Shown here: piece by piece, positions 27,328 to 37,046 of the stretch
Layout of the letters: every line of letters starts with the position of its first letter
Position numbering within the stretch: the first letter of the stretch is position 1
Source: Bodo saltans
Lineage: Eukaryota; Euglenozoa; Kinetoplastea; Eubodonida; Bodonidae
Direction of reading: 5' to 3'
Length of the DNA stretch: 64,000 nt
NCBI GenBank assembly: GCA_001460835.1
Contig: CYKH01002220.1
Location: 63,969-127,968, forward strand
Translations under genes and position numbers: made by a program
The notes under the pieces: generated by a model
The model's database searches: none
What the model saw: only the letters and a program-made list of their open reading frames with translations
What the model was told of the DNA's origin: nothing

Positions 27328-30300
27328 ATGAAGTTTTGGGTTCTAGCGCGTGGTGAAAAATTCGAAGAACAACTCCTCGTAAGCGCAGAATCCACCGAAG
27401 ACTTGCGCAAGTGTTTAGAGTCACTCCTACATGTTAGCATTCGACAGATGTCTGTCACCGACTTCCAGGCGCAAGTAGTCGATAAGCTCCTGTTGCAGCA
27501 AGGAGGCAACGATATTCTCACTGTGAATTTAAAAACACAGCCAACGTCGTCATTGTCTATGAATCCTGTCACATCATCGACGACAGCTGCTGCTGCTGCT
27601 GTGTCGGCATCGGGTGGTCGGACCCCAAAGGGCGGCGACGCAGCTACCGCTGCAGCCGAAACGTCCTTTTTAGGACATTCAGGGAATCCGTTTAGCGTGA
27701 GTGGAGGTAATAGTGATGAATTTCAAGTACCTGCGCCCCTCTCCCGCACAAACTCACAGTCGCGAATGTCTTCTTCTGGGCCACCATCTGCAGCCGTCGC
27801 GGCAAATGCGACAGACAAGACCAACGCAAGCTCTGTCGGTATGAACGGCCCTGCCATGAGCACGTCTAGGCGAGGCAGTGGCACTGCGGCCGAGTTGTTC
27901 AACGCAGACTTGATGCTGCCCATCGATCGAATTTGCCTGACGCGTGAGTCCATCACAACGTTGTTGAGTGCGACATTTCGAGGCACATTTCACGACGTTG
28001 TGAAGGGATGCTTTGTGCGAGTGAGGGGCGCCTCTTCGCTTGCAACAAGTGCTAGTGGATATGCGGTGGTACAAGTGGTGTCGGTATCATCAGACACTCA
28101 GATAGGTCTGGATCTTGTGCACGTGGTGGAGGTGCGTCACCTTGACGTTGTGTCAAATTCACCACCCACTGCCGATGAGCTTCGAATTTGGGCGAAGCAC
28201 ATGCTGCACGCAGGTCGCTCACCAGTAACGCCCACATTTATCGAAGCAAAGTTGTCAGATGTCAACGATGCCTTGCGCACGGCAGCTGCATCAGGCGCAG
28301 GACTGAACCTCGGCGCTTCAATGAGCTTCAGCGGAAGTGCAGGTAGTGGTGGTGGGCTTCCAGCTCCTGGAGAGCGCAGCATCCGTGATCGCGAAGTGAC
28401 CACCATCGGTGCTCCTTGGGAAGGGTCTCTCACTGCCGACGATGCCCCACCAATGCCTATTGGTGCTGTGATGTCGTTGGATGAGTCATCTCCACCGTTG
28501 ACCGCTGCCTCTACCACAGGTAGTGGATCAAAATTGCGGAGGCGGCAAACGATGTTTCTTCATCCACAAAATTTTCTGATGTCCTTTACCACAGATGGCG
28601 GTGAAAGCACAACACCAACCAAGGGAGGTTCTGGTGGAGCTGCTGCTGCTGCTGTTGGTAGTGCACCTCCTGCGCCCGGCTCAAAAGGCACCTCTCCGTC
28701 GAATACAGCGCTGCAGCTCACTGGGACATCCCCATCCCACAGTAGCAGCCTGTTGCTTCGTGCACATATGGCGATCAGCCAAGCGCATGAGGTCGTGGTA
28801 AGTGACGACGAGGACTTAGGTTTCAACAACAGCACGACGTCGTCCTCATTGTTCTCAACCGGCACCGGTGCGCTGCCCCCGCCACCTGCGTTACAAACGG
28901 CAACCAGCGCCAAGTCACTGATCAAGCAGCGCCTTGATTCTATTTCGCAGGCAATGAACCAGCATCATCAACGCATCAGCAGCCAAACGAGCGGAGGAGG
29001 AGGCGATGCCCCAACTACTCGTCGTGCGGGGAGTAGTGGGAGCAGAGTGGTCGATCCATCACAAGGGCCAGTGACGCCACATAGTGGCCGCAACAGCAGC
29101 AACGAGCCTTCACCGCAAGGCTCCGCAGGCACGCAGCATCCCTTACCGATCACGCCAGCGTTTCCTCCACCGCCTCAGTCCTCCGCGCCTCAACTGACGC
29201 AGTCACCGCTTCCACTTGGACCATCGATCCCCCCGCTGGCGCCTCCGCCACCATCGTCGGCGCCATCATATCTTGCATTGGCGCAACGGAGCGTCGTGGC
29301 GCTTAATGATGCACTTCTCAACGGCTGGCTTCTGCAGCACCCGATTGAAGATGGCTCCTTTGAGTACATGCTGTTTGGAACGCGTCACAGCAACCCAAAA
29401 GCCCGTCGATTTCGGACATCGGACTTTGCTGGGTGCTGCATCTCCTTGATCGATCAGGAAGATGAGGTGGACGAGAACCATCATCATCGATTGCGAGACG
29501 ATGACGCGTCTTTCACGTCAAGCAACCGTCGTCTGTTCCACTCGACACTTCAGCTGAAGAGCGATATCGACAGAGACGTGACAGTGAAAGGTTTCGTCGT
29601 TCATTGCCCACCCCAGCTCTTCCGAGGCGTGTTCGTGGCGCTGGCCTCGCACGCAGTGGACTACATCCAGGGAGACCACAAAACTGCAGCTGGCGGCTCT
29701 GAAGGCGAGTCTCCTGCAACAAGTCCGCATCGAGGTGATGAAAGCAGCGACAAACAACCGGCGAGTTCATCCACTGCAGCAGCAAACGGTGTTGCCTCGC
29801 CAGCACCACCACTGCAGCCTCTTCCATCAACTGACGCTTCTTCTTATGGAAGCAATGCATACGAGTTCACTGTGCTGAGTGGGCGGGATGTTACCAGTCT
29901 CTACAACCCACCCTTTAAAACGCACTTGCCAATTCCTCCGTGGGGAGCGCCGATGTCGCTTCCCCACGCCGTTCTCCGCCCTCAGCTGGTGTTTGCATCG
30001 GGTTTGCTGCATGTGTTCTACCTTGTTGGACTCGGGAGTCACGTTGCAGCCCCTACCACCTCACCTCCGCATCCCTCAACGGTGGCAGCGGCGGAGGGCG
30101 GTTGGCGCCGTGCGTCGTCTTCCAAGAGTCACGGCATCAGTGCAGCGCACAACACAACAACGTTGCCACGAATGTCGTACGGTCTGGCGCACGCTGTCTG
30201 CTCTGATGCACGACTATCGCAGTGGAGGTTGCTCAACCCAACAGAACCTATTATTTATCAACAACCAACCGATCATCACACCAGTCTCGTTCCACTGTTT

Positions 30301-30948
30301 AGTGTGTTTGCTGGGTGCATTCCTACGGATGACGTCGGCGACATCAGCTACAGCGATGGGCTCACATTGATGTGGTGTGAACCAAAAATTCCTGATCCCG
30401 CTGCTCTGGTGCCCCCGTCAGGAGGGAGATTCCGTTCGCCTTCTGCCCCCCGCACCTCTCAGGAGGATCCACTGCCACATAGCACAATGCCAACACCACC
30501 ACAGCGTTCGCAATCACCTCCACCAAGGGACGAAGTCAGCGGACCACCACCGCAGCTGCAGCTTCACGTGACACCACCTCGACGTAGCTCGTACCCAAGC
30601 GCAACACTACCAGAACGCCCGTCAATGTTGATAAGCGTTTTGATCAATGTCGATGATAATTTTAGGAGCGGCGCATGGGCTCCTCATGAGTGTAGCATCC
30701 CTGATCTTACGGCCGCACTAGCGCAGCCAGTGGGTGACCGCTGCACCGGCGTGCTAGATGACGTCACGCGACACCCTCAAGGGGTCAAGTGCATGTCGCT
30801 TGTTCGGAGGCAGCATCGCCACCGGGCCCCGCCATCTTTAGCCAGCGGAGAAGTCCAGCCCCGTGGCGAAAATGCCCTGCTGGTCGTTGTCGGTGAGGAT
30901 CGGCATCATCGCGCTACTGTTCTACTGTTACCTGCCAACGTACAGTAG
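27328..30948 (+). CDS. Plus-3 domain (Rtf1-like) protein with long disordered regions
   Basis: 1206 residues from the ATG just downstream of the splice signal; the frame continues upstream but only through that signal. Residues ~195-320 match the Plus-3 fold of Rtf1: DRICLTRESITTLLSATF, then VVKGCFVRVRG (family pattern 'GCFVRVRI'), a Y-VVQV strand, VEVRHLDVVSN (family 'LxxVSNxxFT') and ADELRIWAKHM. Plus-3 domains bind phosphorylated Spt5 or nucleic acid; Rtf1 is a PAF1-complex elongation factor. Most of residues 320-650 is Ser/Pro/Gly-rich. A second folded-looking region (about 29280-29670 and 29850-30400) is not recognised. Length and architecture are unlike ordinary Rtf1, so this may be a lineage-specific Plus-3 protein. 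Confidence 0.75.
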   Translation: MKFWVLARGEKFEEQLLVSAESTEDLRKCLESLLHVSIRQMSVTDFQAQVVDKLLLQQGGNDILTVNLKTQPTSSLSMNPVTSSTTAAAAAVSASGGRTPKGGDAATAAAETSFLGHSGNPFSVSGGNSDEFQVPAPLSRTNSQSRMSSSGPPSAAVAANATDKTNASSVGMNGPAMSTSRRGSGTAAELFNADLMLPIDRICLTRESITTLLSATFRGTFHDVVKGCFVRVRGASSLATSASGYAVVQVVSVSSDTQIGLDLVHVVEVRHLDVVSNSPPTADELRIWAKHMLHAGRSPVTPTFIEAKLSDVNDALRTAAASGAGLNLGASMSFSGSAGSGGGLPAPGERSIRDREVTTIGAPWEGSLTADDAPPMPIGAVMSLDESSPPLTAASTTGSGSKLRRRQTMFLHPQNFLMSFTTDGGESTTPTKGGSGGAAAAAVGSAPPAPGSKGTSPSNTALQLTGTSPSHSSSLLLRAHMAISQAHEVVVSDDEDLGFNNSTTSSSLFSTGTGALPPPPALQTATSAKSLIKQRLDSISQAMNQHHQRISSQTSGGGGDAPTTRRAGSSGSRVVDPSQGPVTPHSGRNSSNEPSPQGSAGTQHPLPITPAFPPPPQSSAPQLTQSPLPLGPSIPPLAPPPPSSAPSYLALAQRSVVALNDALLNGWLLQHPIEDGSFEYMLFGTRHSNPKARRFRTSDFAGCCISLIDQEDEVDENHHHRLRDDDASFTSSNRRLFHSTLQLKSDIDRDVTVKGFVVHCPPQLFRGVFVALASHAVDYIQGDHKTAAGGSEGESPATSPHRGDESSDKQPASSSTAAANGVASPAPPLQPLPSTDASSYGSNAYEFTVLSGRDVTSLYNPPFKTHLPIPPWGAPMSLPHAVLRPQLVFASGLLHVFYLVGLGSHVAAPTTSPPHPSTVAAAEGGWRRASSSKSHGISAAHNTTTLPRMSYGLAHAVCSDARLSQWRLLNPTEPIIYQQPTDHHTSLVPLFSVFAGCIPTDDVGDISYSDGLTLMWCEPKIPDPAALVPPSGGRFRSPSAPRTSQEDPLPHSTMPTPPQRSQSPPPRDEVSGPPPQLQLHVTPPRRSSYPSATLPERPSMLISVLINVDDNFRSGAWAPHECSIPDLTAALAQPVGDRCTGVLDDVTRHPQGVKCMSLVRRQHRHRAPPSLASGEVQPRGENALLVVVGEDRHHRATVLLLPANVQ

Positions 30949-31352
30949 TCGCGACGCAACATTGAATACCATTTTTTCGGACACAGAGAACACAAACAAC
31001 AACATCAATGAGTTGCTCATTTTGCGCCCCCACGTTGTTTCTTGTTTGCCATCTCTGGCACAAATGTTCTTCCAAAAAAAAATCGTATCGGACAGTTTTA
31101 GCTTTCTCTTTTCCCCCTTTTCGCTGCGAGTAGACGGATGAAATTTGTTGATTGCGAAGCGCACTGTGTTGACAAAGGTTCCTTCCTGCTGACTTTAGTC
31201 CTCGTACAGAAAATATTTCCCCCACCAATGGTCCTCTTTCCAATCGAGCCGTGAAGCAAGCAACACTCCTTTTTTTTTTGATTGCTTGACAAAGACATAG
31301 TTAAGAACCAATATTTAGTAGTAGGCTCACATCCCTCCTGCCCTCCTGAAGA
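30949..31352 (+). other. intergenic spacer
   Basis: No gene is supported. A T-run at about 31269-31280 followed by GATTGCTTGACAAAG is a plausible acceptor region for the downstream kinase. Confidence 0.45.
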
Positions 31353-32360
31353 ATGGAAAAAGAAGACGCCACAGTACTATCGGAGTACCACATCGAATCA
31401 CAGCTTGGTGAAGGTACTTACGGAGTTGTGTTTCGTGCGCGTCAAAAGCAAACCGGCGCACTTTACGCAGTGAAGAAATTACGGCTTGAAGGTCTTGGGG
31501 AGGGAGTTCCTGCAACTGCCGTACGCGAGATTACCCTTCTTCAGGATCTATCGCCCCACCCAAACATTGTGAGGCTGCTGCAGGTGATTAGCCGCCGTCA
31601 TAGACTGTACCTTGTGTTCGAGCTCATGTCCAGCGATCTTCGCAAATTCATTCAAAAGGTCGCTGCCTCCGCTGCCCCACGTCCCACGACGAACGCTCCA
31701 TGGAGCGCAGTGCCACTAGAGGTCACAAAGCACTTGACTCGGCAAATGTTGCATGCACTATGGTTCTGCCACCAGAACCGAATTGTTCATCGCGATTTGA
31801 AGCCTGGAAACGTCTTGGTGGTTGATAAATTGGAATCAGAAGTGGCCGGCGCACCAACGTCGTCATCTGCGCTCAATCCCAATGACCCAAGGCGTTACAC
31901 GTGCAAGCTCGCGGATTTTGGTCTCGCCCGCACGTTCGAGTTGCCGCTCGTGACGTACACGAATGAAGTCGTCACATTGTGGTACCGTGCTCCTGAGATT
32001 CTCCTTGGAGAGAATCACTACACCCCAGCGGTGGATGTGTGGTCGGTTGGCTGCATTGTGGGAGAGATGATGCTAGGCAGGCCTCTTTTCCGAGGTGAGT
32101 CACAGCTTGATCAAGTCCAAAAGATATTCAACGTGGTAGGAACACCTTCTGAAGACTCCTGGCAAGGGGTCAGTTTGTTGAAGGGATTCTCTCAAATTCT
32201 ATCACAACTGCCGCGTTGCAAAGGACACAACGTTCCACAACTTTTCGACTTTACTGGTGACCCCGAGGCGGGCAAGTTCGTCGCTGCGTTGCTCGCGCCA
32301 AATCCCAAAGATCGCCCTACTGCTGCTGATGCTCTCAGCCTCCCGTGGTTGACAAAATGA
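31353..32360 (+). CDS. cdc2-related protein kinase (CDK/CRK)
   Basis: 335 residues, a complete CDK catalytic domain. Glycine loop GEGTYGVV carries the inhibitory Thr-Tyr pair. Other motifs are VAIK-type YAVKKLRL, a PSTAIRE-like helix GVPATAVREITLL, catalytic HRDLKPGNVLV, DFGLARTF, the activation segment TYTNEVVTLWYRAPEILLG with the T-loop Thr, and DVWSVGCIVGEMM. Cyclin binding through the variant helix is expected. A ~25-residue Ser/Ala-rich insertion (LESEVAGAPTSSSALNPND) sits between the catalytic loop and DFG. The kinase resembles the CRK1/CRK3 type of kinetoplastids that drive the cell cycle; which CRK it is cannot be settled by eye. Confidence 0.92.
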   Translation: MEKEDATVLSEYHIESQLGEGTYGVVFRARQKQTGALYAVKKLRLEGLGEGVPATAVREITLLQDLSPHPNIVRLLQVISRRHRLYLVFELMSSDLRKFIQKVAASAAPRPTTNAPWSAVPLEVTKHLTRQMLHALWFCHQNRIVHRDLKPGNVLVVDKLESEVAGAPTSSSALNPNDPRRYTCKLADFGLARTFELPLVTYTNEVVTLWYRAPEILLGENHYTPAVDVWSVGCIVGEMMLGRPLFRGESQLDQVQKIFNVVGTPSEDSWQGVSLLKGFSQILSQLPRCKGHNVPQLFDFTGDPEAGKFVAALLAPNPKDRPTAADALSLPWLTK

Positions 32361-32565
32361 TGTCGGGCTTTCATCCGAATCTTCTTTGTTGATGTTGCGT
32401 GTTTTTATTTTGTTCGCTGCTTGTTGTTTGCTCTGTGTGCAGTTGCAAAATGACAACCGTGAAAATTGACTGCAGCCCGGAAGGTTGAAGGAATAAGACT
32501 CTCGTGTTTTGTTTTGACTGTCGCGACCCAAGAAAGACTTGCGCATATCTTACTTTCACAGGACA

Positions 32566-34122
32566 ATGGAGCCTTCGTCCCCAGTCTCCGAAGCCCGTGG
32601 TACGACAAATAGTGGTGACACTCCTGGAGGGCGCTCATCTGTCACAGGCGCTGATGCCTCGCTGTGTGGCATCTGTTTCTGCGACGTTGATCCCGTTGAC
32701 AATCCTCGGGGTGCATTGAACACATGCGATCACTTATTTTGCCTGCACTGCATATCAACGTGGGCGAAGGACACCAATGTTTGTCCTCATTGCAAAGCTC
32801 GTTTTACTCGCATCACGTCCATACCACCGCCTAACAGCAGCTCCAGTGAGCCGTTGGTGATCAAAGTTCGACGAAAGAACTACCGAGGGTGGGAGGAAGC
32901 GTACGATGACGATGATGATGACGAAGGCGCTGTGGCCGCTGCGGTTCAAGCATCGGTGACATGCAAGATATGCCACTCCTCGGCTAATGCTGCAAGAATG
33001 CTCTTCTGCGATCGGCGAACGTGCCATTTTGTGGCCCACCTCGACTGTCTTGAGATTCGTGAGGCACCTCTTACGTACGTTTGCGCAGAATGCTCTGGTG
33101 TTACTGGTGGAGTTGGAGCGGAACGAAATTTACTGGCGGATGTCGCCACGGCGGAGAGGTTGCAACGTGAGATCGAGGCAGACGAGCGCACACAACGCGC
33201 TGCTGTGGCCAACACTCGTGCTCCTCCTCCTCCTCCGGCTGCTCAACGCACTGTCGTTCCGGTGGCGCGGGCAGCAACAGTTGTTCCTGCTCCCCAACCA
33301 GTTGTTCCTGTGGCTCAAGTGCGAGTGGAACAGTCACGCGAGGCAGCTGAGGTTGTTGATGACGTTCCTTATTACCTCAGAGGTTCTGCGCATGCAGAAG
33401 TGGCACAACAGCAACTTCAAAGCCGACTCGAAGCATCTGCATACCAGAAACAACTCAAGGCACAACAAAAAGGTGCAGTGCGTTCCAACAGGTCCAACAC
33501 GCAAGAATTTGTTGAAGAGTCTGCTGAGACAATACAACAAGGTGCTGAGCAGCATCTTCGCACACGGCAAGCATCGACAACATCGACGCCGTCGCCCTCT
33601 TTTTCTACTCTTCCGCAACCTGCTGTTGTGGAGGAATCGGCGGAGCAAATCGAGCGACGCCTGACAAAGATGTTTTTCAAAGATCAGCTCGTCGTGGTTC
33701 GTCGAAGGGACTTCGTGCAGCGAAATCAGTTGCGTTTGGTGGGAGAGGGCAACATTGCAATCCGCCCAGTGAATCGTGTGGAAGAGCTAAGCCGAGAGGA
33801 CGCTCTGAGGGTGGAGGCGCTCCAAATTGCGCAGCGCATGGCAAAGGACCGCATGGAAGGTATCCACCGTGCATTGAAGTTGCGCGAGGAAAGGGCACTG
33901 AAGTTCAAAGCCGCACGTGAAGCTCATGCACTCGCAAAGTTGGCGGAGATTATTGCTCAGCATCGCTTGAAGGAGCTTCAGGCCCTGAGAAATCGGCTCA
34001 AGCCGACATCAGCAGCAGGCCTCCCCAACGACACTGCTGCCGTCGCTCAGCACCCACAAATACCTGAAGCCGACGAGGGAACTAAGGAAGAAATCAAAGT
34101 GAAACAAGAGCCGAAATGGTAG
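32566..34122 (+). CDS. RING finger and PHD finger protein (PHRF1-like)
   Basis: 518 residues from the first ATG after TTACTTTCACAG, a good acceptor. A RING finger spans CGICFCDVDPVD...CDHLFCLHCISTWA...CPHCKARF (~32670-32810), typical of E3 ubiquitin ligases. A PHD finger follows: CKICHSSANAARMLFCD...CHFVAHLDCL...YVCAECSG (~32960-33110). This RING-PHD order is that of PHRF1/topoisomerase I-binding type proteins. A Pro/Ala/Gln-rich middle leads to a long basic-acidic coiled coil (33770-34000). The extreme C-terminus IKVKQEPKW contains a sumoylation consensus (VKQE). A nuclear, chromatin- or transcription-linked ligase is inferred. Confidence 0.85.
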   Translation: MEPSSPVSEARGTTNSGDTPGGRSSVTGADASLCGICFCDVDPVDNPRGALNTCDHLFCLHCISTWAKDTNVCPHCKARFTRITSIPPPNSSSSEPLVIKVRRKNYRGWEEAYDDDDDDEGAVAAAVQASVTCKICHSSANAARMLFCDRRTCHFVAHLDCLEIREAPLTYVCAECSGVTGGVGAERNLLADVATAERLQREIEADERTQRAAVANTRAPPPPPAAQRTVVPVARAATVVPAPQPVVPVAQVRVEQSREAAEVVDDVPYYLRGSAHAEVAQQQLQSRLEASAYQKQLKAQQKGAVRSNRSNTQEFVEESAETIQQGAEQHLRTRQASTTSTPSPSFSTLPQPAVVEESAEQIERRLTKMFFKDQLVVVRRRDFVQRNQLRLVGEGNIAIRPVNRVEELSREDALRVEALQIAQRMAKDRMEGIHRALKLREERALKFKAAREAHALAKLAEIIAQHRLKELQALRNRLKPTSAAGLPNDTAAVAQHPQIPEADEGTKEEIKVKQEPKW

Positions 34123-34311
34123 ACGTGATCACTTGTTTTTATTTATTGACTTTGTTGCAAACGGATGAATTTTTTGCTTTGGAAATGGCGAAACTGTGGT
34201 GCCAATTATCACCTGAACCTTCATTTCACACACTTGTTGCTGTTCTTCGCATCTTCACAAGAAAATATAACACACCACACACAGAAAGGGAAGCGCCAGA
34301 AAGGAAATTCC

Positions 34312-36477
34312 ATGCCGTCCTTCAGCGTTGACCACTCTGCAGTGCTTGACGCGCTGTACCCGTTTTTGTTAGAATCTGGGTACTTGCACACGTTAAGGGC
34401 CCTACAAATGGAGTCACGACGTCCTTGCACTCTAATGCTCACCACCTCCAGCAGCAGCAGCGGCTCTACATCAGAACAACGGAGCCAACAACAACAACAG
34501 CATGTGACGACGGCATCGTCAGATGACAGTGGTTGCAATGAAGGTGATCTCAGGCGTCAAGTTCTCGATGGAAAGTGGGATGTCGTGCTATCCAAGTACC
34601 TTTCATACTGCACAGTACCGCAAGCGATCTTATTTGCCTTGTATGAGAATATTTTTCTAGAAATGCTTCAGTTGTTTCAAGTGGAAACAGCGGCGCGCAG
34701 CTTTTTTCGAAACAGCCCTGTGTTTCGCACAATGCGTCGCCGAAGCCCAGCGCAGCACGCGAGGCTCCAGCAATTACTCGAGTCATTCAGAATGACGACG
34801 AATCCCAACGCTAACCCTGGCGACGTTATCCACGTTACTCCGCATTTCCACGATCGGCGAACGTTTTTGGCAAATGAGCTTTGTACTGCTCTTAGATTTG
34901 TAAGTTTTCCTGAGCTCAAGCAGCTTAACCGCTTGCCTTGGGTTGTTGCGGCGGATGCAGCGTCGTTGTTTTCAGACGCCGCCGCCGCTGCGTCGCCAAA
35001 ATCTCGCCCTCGTGAAGACTCGCTCGAATCGGGAGAGCTTGTGCCCAAAATGCATCGTGCAGAACGGAATTCAACGACAGATACTCTCGAAGCCAATGCT
35101 ATTGCTAGCGCAGCATTGTTGCCATCAAAGCTGTTTGCTCCGACTATTTCGTTTGCGTCATCAGAAGACCCCGGCCTCTCCGTCACCAGCACACGATACG
35201 CGGATATTGGTGCTGCTGGCTGCGGTGCGCTGACGCTGAAGACAAACGGTACAGTCGCATGGACACCTTCGTCGGAAGGATCGTCATGCGTGGAAGCGTT
35301 CCTTTCGGCGCCAGGAGGTCACGCAGCTTTGTGCGTTGACCTTGATACCAGTGTTGACAAGCAGCAAGCTGGAGGGAGTGGCGTCTGGGCGGCGATTGGC
35401 TTCCGCGGTGGTGCTGTTCGTGTGTTTGACTGCGAAGTTCGCAAGCTTGCAAGAAAGATCGAGAACTTAGACCCCCTTGGAGTCCACTGCATCACCTTCT
35501 GTGGCCCGGAGAATGCGATTCGTGGTCACCGCGGTTATCTGGTGGGCGCAACCTTTTCTGGGAATCTGGTGCTTCTATCAGTGGAGCAAGGTGCATGCCT
35601 CGCCACAATTCCTGCGCCTCACAACGGATCATTGATCACGAGTGTTGCACGCTGCCTCGTACCACGTCGTGAAAGCGTCGATGCTGCTGCTGCTGCTGCT
35701 GCACGTTTTGAGCCCATCAACTCTTCCGAGTCTGACAACGACGATGAAGTATTTGTCACATGCGCTGACAATGGAACGATGCTGCGGTGGTGTGCTACAC
35801 TGAACACCAAGCAACAGATGACTGCAGTCGATGCGTATCCGCGGCCTGATCTCAACAAAACTAGCTCCTCCTCAACTCAGACAGCGATAAAGAATACGCC
35901 TTGGAGACTGGATGCCATTCACACCGACCTTGCCGAAGAGCTTCCAGTTGCTGTAACTGGGCTTCAGCATCAGAAGCGTGGCTCTTGGCGAGACCGCGGC
36001 GCTGATTGGATTGCAGTGTCCACGAAGGGCGGGCATGTGGCGGTCCACAGCTTGAGTCTTAATGTGGCGCTCCTCGTGTGCAGATTGGACAGGCCGGTCT
36101 CGTCGATCGCTCTGGGTATTCGTATTAACGCGGCAACAGCAGCAGGGGCCACCAACGGTGAAGTTGCGGCCTTCTCTGATGGCGATTCGGCGCGCAACAT
36201 TCTTGTTGCGTCCGCAGTTGATGGAGTTCTTTACGGATTTAACTTCCACGCATTTAGCGGGGTGAACACAGATTCTCAAGCTCGCAAGTCACTGCAACGC
36301 AAAACAAGCGTTGTTCGTTCTGAGGCTGACGCGCAGTCGACTGCGATTGCTGAGGACATCGGTGGCGCCGTTGAGGGGTTGGTGATTTCTCTCGCCCCTC
36401 CACTCCAAGGTGCCGCAGGCGCATTTCCGTTGCTTTGTGCAGTATCACCCATACTGAAGAAGCAGTTTGTCGCGTAG
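34312..36477 (+). CDS. SMU1: SMU1-like LisH/CTLH/WD-repeat protein
   Basis: 721 residues from the Met that directly precedes a LisH helix pair (LDALYPFLLESGYLHTLRALQMES). After a Ser/Gln-rich insertion comes a CTLH-like block closely following SMU1: RQVLDGKWDVVL, LYENIFLEMLQLFQVETAARSFF, and RRRSPAQHARLQQLLE (SMU1: LxQTQPERYxxLExLL). A short FHDRRTFLANELCTALRF segment follows, then a divergent WD40 propeller from ~35130 to the end. SMU1 works with RED/IK in the activated spliceosome. It is longer than the ~510-residue animal protein because of low-complexity insertions in the LisH-CTLH linker and between propeller blades. The frame is open upstream to 34165, but that part does not look coding. 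Confidence 0.65.
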   Translation: MPSFSVDHSAVLDALYPFLLESGYLHTLRALQMESRRPCTLMLTTSSSSSGSTSEQRSQQQQQHVTTASSDDSGCNEGDLRRQVLDGKWDVVLSKYLSYCTVPQAILFALYENIFLEMLQLFQVETAARSFFRNSPVFRTMRRRSPAQHARLQQLLESFRMTTNPNANPGDVIHVTPHFHDRRTFLANELCTALRFVSFPELKQLNRLPWVVAADAASLFSDAAAAASPKSRPREDSLESGELVPKMHRAERNSTTDTLEANAIASAALLPSKLFAPTISFASSEDPGLSVTSTRYADIGAAGCGALTLKTNGTVAWTPSSEGSSCVEAFLSAPGGHAALCVDLDTSVDKQQAGGSGVWAAIGFRGGAVRVFDCEVRKLARKIENLDPLGVHCITFCGPENAIRGHRGYLVGATFSGNLVLLSVEQGACLATIPAPHNGSLITSVARCLVPRRESVDAAAAAAARFEPINSSESDNDDEVFVTCADNGTMLRWCATLNTKQQMTAVDAYPRPDLNKTSSSSTQTAIKNTPWRLDAIHTDLAEELPVAVTGLQHQKRGSWRDRGADWIAVSTKGGHVAVHSLSLNVALLVCRLDRPVSSIALGIRINAATAAGATNGEVAAFSDGDSARNILVASAVDGVLYGFNFHAFSGVNTDSQARKSLQRKTSVVRSEADAQSTAIAEDIGGAVEGLVISLAPPLQGAAGAFPLLCAVSPILKKQFVA

Positions 36478-36593
36478 CTCACGAATGTGCTCGCTCTCGG
36501 AGCATTGACTTGAATGTCAACATAATTGACACCTACTATTGTCACCTACTTACGTAAGTCTGTTTTGGATATAACTGATGGTGATGCTTATCC

Positions 36594-36618
36594 CTCTTTT
36601 TTTTTTTTCGCTCACAAG
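36594..36618 (+). promoter_or_regulatory. putative polypyrimidine tract and acceptor for truncated cathepsin copy
   Basis: A CCCTC plus long T-run ends CGCTCACAAG (AG 36617-36618), 14 bases before ATG 36632. The truncated copy therefore still has a usable-looking processing signal of its own. Confidence 0.45.
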
Positions 36619-36627
36619 TAAGACTAC

Positions 36628-37046
36628 CGATATGCAACGCGCATTGACCGTTCTTGCAGTGGCCTGCCTGCTCGCTGGCACCGCTGTGAGCAAGCGCCCC
36701 AAGTGGCATCAGCTTGAGGGCTACACCTTTGAGCGCTACGTGGCCGACTTCGGCCGCCAGTACTCGAGCACCGAGGAGTACCTGCAGCGCCAGACGATCT
36801 TCTACACAAAGCTGAAGAGCATGCAGGCGCACAACGCCGACGGCACCAAGACGTGGAAGCGCGGCGTGAACATGTTCACCGACATGACCCCTGAGGAGTG
36901 GAAGGCGTACAACAAGGCGTACAAGTCGCCCAACCGTGCTCCCCCGTCGTCCGTGCACGTGGCCGCTGACCAGGCCAACGGCGTCCCCTTCCCCCTCGAG
37001 GTTGACTACCGCACGTGGACGTCCCCCCGTGTGCTGACTGACGTGA
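36628..37046 (+). repeat. direct repeat, copy 1 (419 bp)
   Basis: By eye identical to 37257-37675. It covers the last four bases before the ATG through the cathepsin prodomain and the first residues of the mature enzyme. The flanks on both sides are unrelated. Confidence 0.9.

Noticed and set aside
30863-31141. 92-codon frame overlapping the end of the Plus-3 gene
   Set aside because: It overlaps a longer supported coding frame and runs into T-rich spacer; no supporting features.
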